Positions 57,656 through 64,000 of a DNA stretch of 64,000 nucleotides are shown one piece after another. The notes below the pieces were generated by a model. It made no database searches and was not told the DNA's origin. It was given only the letters and a program-made list of their open reading frames with translations. The stretch's first letter is position 1; the number at the start of each line of letters is the position of its first letter. The position numbers were made by a program, and so were the translations under genes. Source of the stretch: Camarhynchus parvulus (Eukaryota; Chordata; Aves; Passeriformes; Thraupidae); assembly GCF_901933205.1 (NCBI RefSeq), contig NC_044600.1, forward strand, positions 4,440,501 through 4,504,500. Direction: 5' to 3'.

Positions 57656-60600
57656 TCTTTTCTGGTTTAGCCTTGAAGTATTTTTATTTTTTTTCCCTTT
57701 TATTTTTTTTCCCTTTTTATCTCACTTTCCATCCCGTGATAACTGCATAGAAGGATTTTATTTTATGGTTAAAAAAAAAAAATCATCTGGATATCTCTCT
57801 GTAATAAACTTGTCCCTAACATCTGAATATTATCACTGAAGATCCCCTCTCGAAATTCTGTGCATGCTCGTAATTAAACTGCTCTGAAAGGTGCAGTCAG
57901 GAGAACCAGGCACCAACATTATGGAGTGAAAATTAAAGAGGCAAAACATCAGAGTGTCTACTGTATGTGCCTGCTGTTAGACACTCAAGCATGGAGAACA
58001 GGATACACCTCTATGGATGGATGGCTTTCCTTATTAAAAAAACACAGTAGGACTCACAGTAGGGGAACACACTAAAACAAGGCTTTGTAGTAATTTCCTT
58101 GAAAGAAATTTCCCAAGATAGCAACTTAAAAAAGCTTTTAATCTCACGACTGGCTCTATAGTGAGTTTTACTGGAGCTGGGATAAAAAAGGCCGTTAGAT
58201 TGCAGCTGATTTGGTGGAGTTGGTCTGAACCTCTTCCCTCCCAAGAAAAGGATTAGACTTCCCTTGCACCAGAACAAGGGTTGACTAGATTGATGTGATT
58301 CTGGCATATTTAAGAACCTTAAATACATATCTCTCAAGTCTGAAATGATGTGGAGAAACAGAAGTCCCCTTTCCCAGCTGGAATGCTTGGCCAACCACGC
58401 TGCCGTGCGGAACAGAGCCGATGCGTTAGATCAAGGTTGCTTCTTCATATCTAAATTTGAAACCACTGTCCCTCGTGATTTGGAGCTGATGTTTTATTTT
58501 GGGGCTCTGAGCAGTGTCCTTTCCCACTTGGGAGGAACATAAAGCCTTTCTCATGAATTCCTGAAGAAGAATCTCACAGGACCATGTCCTGCAGCATCTT
58601 GTGCTGCACTGGGCCAGTAACTCCCTCACTGGGATTTGCCTGACCTGTTGTCTATTCTACATGACTACTAAACACCAAAGCAAAGGAAAAATCCCCAAAA
58701 TCTGGCTAAATACCCATCCAAACCTACTGGAAGGCTGGCCTGTGTGTTTTAGTTACCTGATAACTCTGAAACTGCTGTGGCTGCAGCTTTTGCTGCTCTT
58801 GGTGCTGGTGCACATGTCCAGGGCCATTCTCTGAAATCCTGTGGCTTCTCCTCAACCTTCTCCTTCCCTGTTCTGGTGCTGTGGCTGTGGGGAGGTGGTC
58901 CCAGGGGTTTGCTAGAAGGCGCTGGAGGCTGAAGGGGCAGCAGGAGCTGCCCACCCTCCCTCCAGGCAGCACCAGAGTGCCCAGCACCATGTGTGAGCAT
59001 CGGCAGAGGAGAGGGAACATCTTGTACCTATCTTGTGTCAGCAAGCTGAGAACAGGCAAGGAACATGTCTGATAATGTGTTTCACATTGAAATAATTAAA
59101 GAGAATTGTTGCTGGAGGGAAATGTGCCTTTAAAAATTAACCCTGACATCTCTCCGACAATTTGGCGTATTACAAGAGATCCTTTTTTCCCCTCTCCTTT
59201 TTTTCCCTTCTTTAGTTTTACTAAACTTGATATGCATTTTTCAGCACTTTGGAAAATGCAGAGCCTTTGAAAACTCCCCTGTATGAATAGTCTATACTTA
59301 CAAGAGCAGCCCATCTATTTTCCACTGAACTACTGGTAGGACTGATGTTTAAAGGAACGGGGCTGAAGTAAATGACACGTTCTGCAATGCCCCGGAGCCT
59401 CTGCTAGTTATTATTGTTTGAATCTCTGTCTTGATTGCATATATTGCAGTCTTCTATCACACAGGGAGCCAGTTTTGAAATCTGAATGTTGTTCCTCAAA
59501 TAACCATCAAGCAGCTAGCTTTATTATTTCTTCTTTCCCTGAAAAAATATCCTTGGAAATTGAAAGTAGTCATTTCCATAAAGCACTCAAAGTTTAAAAA
59601 TGTTCTTTTTGAAGGAGCTGGAGAATTTGAAAACAAATGTTAATGTCTATAAACACAGTATTACTTATTTTTTTTAAATTCAAGCTGTGGCAACAACAAT
59701 TACATTCACATTTTTGTCATCTGTAGGAAGTTAAATATACGAACAGGTATCAGTGACTGGGAAGTTTGGCTTCCCTATATCACGGCTATAAAAGTTACTT
59801 ACTGGTTGAAGAATTGTGCAACTTTTTATTGAGGTGAGTTTCTGTATTTTCTGTTCTCCATTCAATCATAATTTGTTAGTCCAGGGGTAGGAAATGTTGG
59901 GTTTCTCTCCCTTTGTTTATTTACTGATTTGAAGCTGCATTTCCAGCCTGGAAAAGGGCGCAGAAGGTGGCAGGGCTGGTGAGGGTGCTCGGGCTGCTTT
60001 TCCTCTCTGATGTGGCTGGGACCATGGGAGTTTTCCAGGCTCTTTCCCTGTGCTGGTCACCCGGAGGAACCTGAGGCTGTTATTCCAGACCTGCTGGCTG
60101 GAATTCTGCAATTCCTTGATCTGAGCAATGGCTGAGGTGCTGCTGAGGCATCCCTGGATTTCAATTCTGCAACCAACAAAACAGGCGTGCAAATTGTCCT
60201 TCAGATGCTGCAAAGTCTTTTTGTTTTCAATTTTTTTCTTTATTTATTTTTTATTTCTTTTGAATAATGTGTGACTCGATGGGAGGCAAACAGAGTGCAA
60301 TGTACAGGAGCAAGAACACACTTTTAATTTGTACCTGCAGTTCCCAGGTTGCAGGACAGATTCCCGGGCGCCACCCTCTGTCCTGGAGCACCTCAGTCTG
60401 GCATTTATACTGACAAAATCACCTTGCAGCAGCCAAATCCTCTTGCATTCCTCAGTCAAGGAGAAGAGACTCAACCTCATATTTCCTCTTCCCCTGAACT
60501 TTTGATGATTTGGTGATCTTGGGCACAATCCTCCAAGGTGCTGAGTACCCCCATGGGTGTTTAACCAGGACAGCTGATGGTTTGTGATGCTTCCTATGAC

Positions 60601-63600
60601 TGGGTGCTTCCTTGGTTAAATTTAAAATACAAAATACTTTTAAAACACTCTTTAAAAACATTTTTCTTGGCTTGGGAAAGATTTTTTTCCCTTTTTATAA
60701 AACCAGCAGCTGAAGAAGTATCTGTTAGCTGCTGGGATATGTGCTATAAACCTGGCTGTACACAATATTGCTGGGATGTACTTTTTGGCTATTAAAGGCT
60801 CATTAAAAAAATTAAAGTCCCCACAATTTACAATATTTTCCATTGAAATAGCATGTTAACACATTTCTTTAATCAGTGTGTAACTGTCAGGGGAAAGAAC
60901 AATTCATCTAGTATATGCATACATTAGGAAAAAAAAATTATCAGATTTAATTTTATTTGTTTTATATTCAGGGATTTTTTGAAGGAATTCCTGCAGGGAA
61001 ATGGTTAATCTATTTTTAACTAAAGCTTACTTTTGTAATCTATCCAGTGCTTAGAGTTCTGTCATTGATCTATGATTTATGTGATTTAAACCACCTCTTG
61101 GCTGTAACATTGGTTTCTATCCAAGATGCTGAGCTGAATACTAATTACGAGATCAAATTTATGCTGTTGGGCTAAGCAGCTGAAGGAGCTTTCCATGCAG
61201 GACTCCCTTAAACCACGCCACCATTCAGCATTAGTGGAATATTTGGCGAGGGGGATGGGGGAAAAAAAGCTGGAAAAGGGGGAAAAAAATACAGCAAGAA
61301 AGCTGAAGTGTCCTTTGAAAGCTTTATTTTTAGTTCTCTTGAATGAGTGCACAGTGCTGGATGCAGAAATTCAGCGTGTGAATATGCACATGGGGCTGTT
61401 TTTCCAGCAGAATCTCACTAATTCCCCCTAACGACTGGGAAACCCACTGAGAAAAGCCAAATGGCACCAGAGAGCAAACAAATAAATATGATTGAGGAGA
61501 TTTTATTCCAAGATGTATTTTATGCCTTTATTTTGACAAGTATCACATTGTCAGAATGATTTATGGTATTTCAGAGCATACCAGTAAATGCACTGTAGGA
61601 TGGGTCCTTACAGGAAGAAAGTCTGGGTAACAATAGCTTTGCTTTGCCTCTGCTCAAAGCATTTTTGCTGAGAAATCAGCCAAGAGCACCAATTTTATGG
61701 AAAACATAGGTTTCCTCCAGTAAGAATGAGTACCAATTCTATTCTCCTGCATCACCTTTGCAGAGGAGGTTGGGATGACAGCAATTTTCTTAGGGAGAAA
61801 AGGAGTCAAAACCTGCTCCAAGAGCTCAGAATCTATACCCCAGTCTGAATAAAAAAGAAAATTCCTATTGGAATTTCATTGGCTATAATGATTTTTGAGA
61901 GGAAGCATGTTCCAATGTGCCATTTGACTTTCATCTCTGCTGGTGTAATGTTGAGGTGCTTCGTTTTGATGATGCTGTAATATTTTAGCTTGTTCAAGCA
62001 TCTTGTATATTTTTGATTGTTTGTTTATTTATTTACAGTGTCATTTTCCTGTTTCCCAATGCTTTGCCTTATATTTTGTTCCAGTTGGGCAACTGGAGCA
62101 TTTTCAGCCTCCCACTGCACCTCGTTAAAATGGAACATTTCCATAAAACGCTTTCCCAAACTCAGTTTCTCCAGAATGATTTTAGGAACCTTTTCAGGGA
62201 TCTTTTAAGAAATACTGAGGAAAATACTGGGATTTCTCACAGAATTCCAGGTTGTGACCATTTCTCCTGCCTTTTTAGCTGGGGAGGGGCGTGTTCTGGT
62301 TTGGGAAACGCTTTGGCCAGTGGATCAATGCATGGGGGGTGTCCGCAGGCACAGAGCAGGGGAAGGATTTGGATGCTCTGCGGTTCTCCCTGTGATATCC
62401 ATGCTGCCACTGGTGAGGATGATTGCCTGGAGCCCTTTGGGGGCTGTGTCCCCTCCCCTGGCACAGGTTCCTGCAGCCAGCAGGTCTCCCCGCTCCGGCC
62501 GTAGGAGGCCCTTTGGTGGGGAATTCGTTTCCTTTTATCCTTATTCTTGCTCGCTTTAAAAACAGAACCCAAAGCAAATAAAAAACCAGAAACTGAAATA
62601 AAGCAAACAGAAAACCCTGAAGAAGTTCCTTCCAAGGGTAATTTTAGACTAATGACCTCTGGTTGTGTATCTACTGCTCATGATCTTCTTCATTTGTTAT
62701 TTCTCCCATTTCTAATGTGGAGAAACTCATATTTCATTTAGATCCTTTTTGCTTTTCAAAATTATATTATTTATAATCCACTTGATGTCATACTTGATTT
62801 AATGTGCATTGTTATAAGCAATTTGCAATGTGGAAATAACCCACATTGTGCACATTTGGGGGAAAGCTTTTGAATATCCATATGCACACGTGGTGCTGAA
62901 GTGGGATGTGCTTGGGGACATTTTTATTAAGAGGTGCCACAGTTCATGACCCCATTTGTGTATTTTGTTGTCCTGTGACGCCATCCTTACCTGTGCTCTC
63001 TGTACCTACAGCAGAATCATCCTTAATCTTAACAGAATGAATTTCCTCACAGGCTTCAGTCTGCAAAAGGGACATTATTAAAAATCCTGGATGAGCCCAG
63101 GGACACTGGAGGACCCCCACGTTGTGGCTGTGATTGCAGTCAGGTCACTTTGGCAGCTGACTGGGACTGCTGGATGTGAGACATTCCCTCACTGCTTCTG
63201 CAGGGAAATAATTTGCACCCTCGGTGATGTTGTTGATCTTGAATGATCTGAGGTAAAACAACAGAAATGAGGATGGGCCTGGAGTTAATTGCTGTCGTGG
63301 TCTGAGGGACTTCAAAGGGATGATTTTACCAGAAGCCTCATTAAATGGGTTGGATATTTTGCTGTGCTGAACAGGTGGCTGGAGTGCTCCAAAGGGAAGT
63401 GTTTGAAGATGGGAAGCCCCTCTGGGATTCTCCGTGCCCGTGGAGCTGCCAGGGCAGGGAGCAGCTCCAGCAGAGACTCCCAACGTGGGCCAAGGGCTGG
63501 ACATGTGTCAGGGGAGGCTTGAGGGATCCACAGACCCAGGCCACCCCAGTGGGTCCGCATCCTGAGCAGGAGCTGTTTCTCTGGAGCCTTGGCTGGTGGG

Positions 63601-63820
63601 ACTGATGCTGTGGAAGCCACACGGGAGCTGTGTGGCCTTGGGACAGTGGCTGTGCCCTTGGCCAGGACTCTGGGTGCCATGGCAGCCTTCCTTCCCTGTG
63701 CCCTCACCTACACCTTCCTCCTGTGCAGCCTTTACAGAGCAAAAACTCACTGAGGAGCAGAGAAATCCTCTATAAACCAGGATAAAGGAACATGCTAGAG
63801 GAAAGATATACAATATTCTA
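57656..63820. other. Intergenic; no gene called
   Basis: AT-rich desert sequence. An exon-like 107-nt segment (59727-59833) with a perfect GAG|GTGAGT donor is noted as a finding. Positions 59330-59560 and 60840-61110 are repeat-free and enhancer-like. Frames of up to 163 codons (62013-62504 plus) overlap opposite-strand frames and show no domain. Confidence 0.45.
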
Positions 63821-63846
63821 CATATATATATATACACATGCACACT
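63821..63846. repeat. (TA)n/(CA)n microsatellite
   Basis: A short run of TA dinucleotides passes into CACATGCACAC on the plus strand. Confidence 0.8.
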
Positions 63847-64000
63847 AAATAGTTGTTCTGTTTTCCTTTTCATTCTCTGCAGCAGAACCGTTAAATTCAC
63901 AATTATGGGTTTGGCAGTGAACTGAGGGGATTTCAACTGAAATTGCAGGAACTAAAATTGTAGAGATGTAACACATCCCTGTGCTTACACCTGGGTATCT
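63847..64000. other. Intergenic to window end
   Basis: No feature recognised in this short terminal stretch. Confidence 0.5.

Noticed and set aside
1..64000. CRISPR arrays, prokaryotic operons, tRNA or rRNA genes
   Set aside because: No direct-repeat/spacer structure, no tRNA B-box-like GGTTCGAATCC-type sequences and no rRNA similarity noticed. The tandem arrays are contiguous minisatellites without unique spacers.

Overview
This window looks like bird nuclear DNA, probably from a songbird-like lineage. The evidence is several 3'-end fragments of CR1 LINEs of the avian type, no Alu/B1 or other mammalian-style SINEs that I can recognise, extended CpG-rich blocks, and one intact vertebrate developmental gene. 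There are no bacterial operons, phage genes, CRISPR arrays, tRNA genes or rRNA genes.

Layout. Positions 1-15180 are non-coding DNA: CR1 fragments at the left edge, a (GATTT)n microsatellite at 11.7 kb, and several AT-rich, homeodomain-motif-rich stretches that look like enhancers. From about 15.2 to 26.2 kb there is a chain of CpG-rich blocks centred on the only confident gene, POU3F4 (Brn-4), which is intronless and on the minus strand (CDS 17958-19073, 371 aa). Its 3' UTR runs leftward to about 15.9 kb. Its promoter (two CCAAT boxes, GC boxes, an 18-bp direct repeat carrying TTTAA) lies to the right. Positions 26-64 kb are upstream gene desert with CR1 fragments, four notable tandem arrays (30-32 bp units at 26.3 kb, a (TTCTC)n tract at 32.4 kb, 37-bp units at 34.5 kb, ~14-bp units at 44.3 kb) and scattered candidate regulatory sequence.

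How it works together. In vertebrates POU3F4 is a class III POU transcription factor of neural tube, hypothalamus/striatum, pancreas alpha cells and otic mesenchyme. In humans it sits in a large gene desert whose distant upstream elements are lost in X-linked deafness (DFNX2). One gene inside more than 60 kb of gene-poor DNA with a large CpG domain fits that architecture. Candidate octamer sites near the gene are compatible with POU autoregulation, but conservation could not be tested here.

I found no convincing new biological system. The observations most worth checking are two exon-like segments with compatible splice phase at 45.1 and 49.3 kb, a 17-bp-arm inverted repeat at 1.4 kb, the duplicated TTTAA promoter motif, nested CpG palindromes at 33.3 kb, and the higher-order structure of the 26.3 kb minisatellite.
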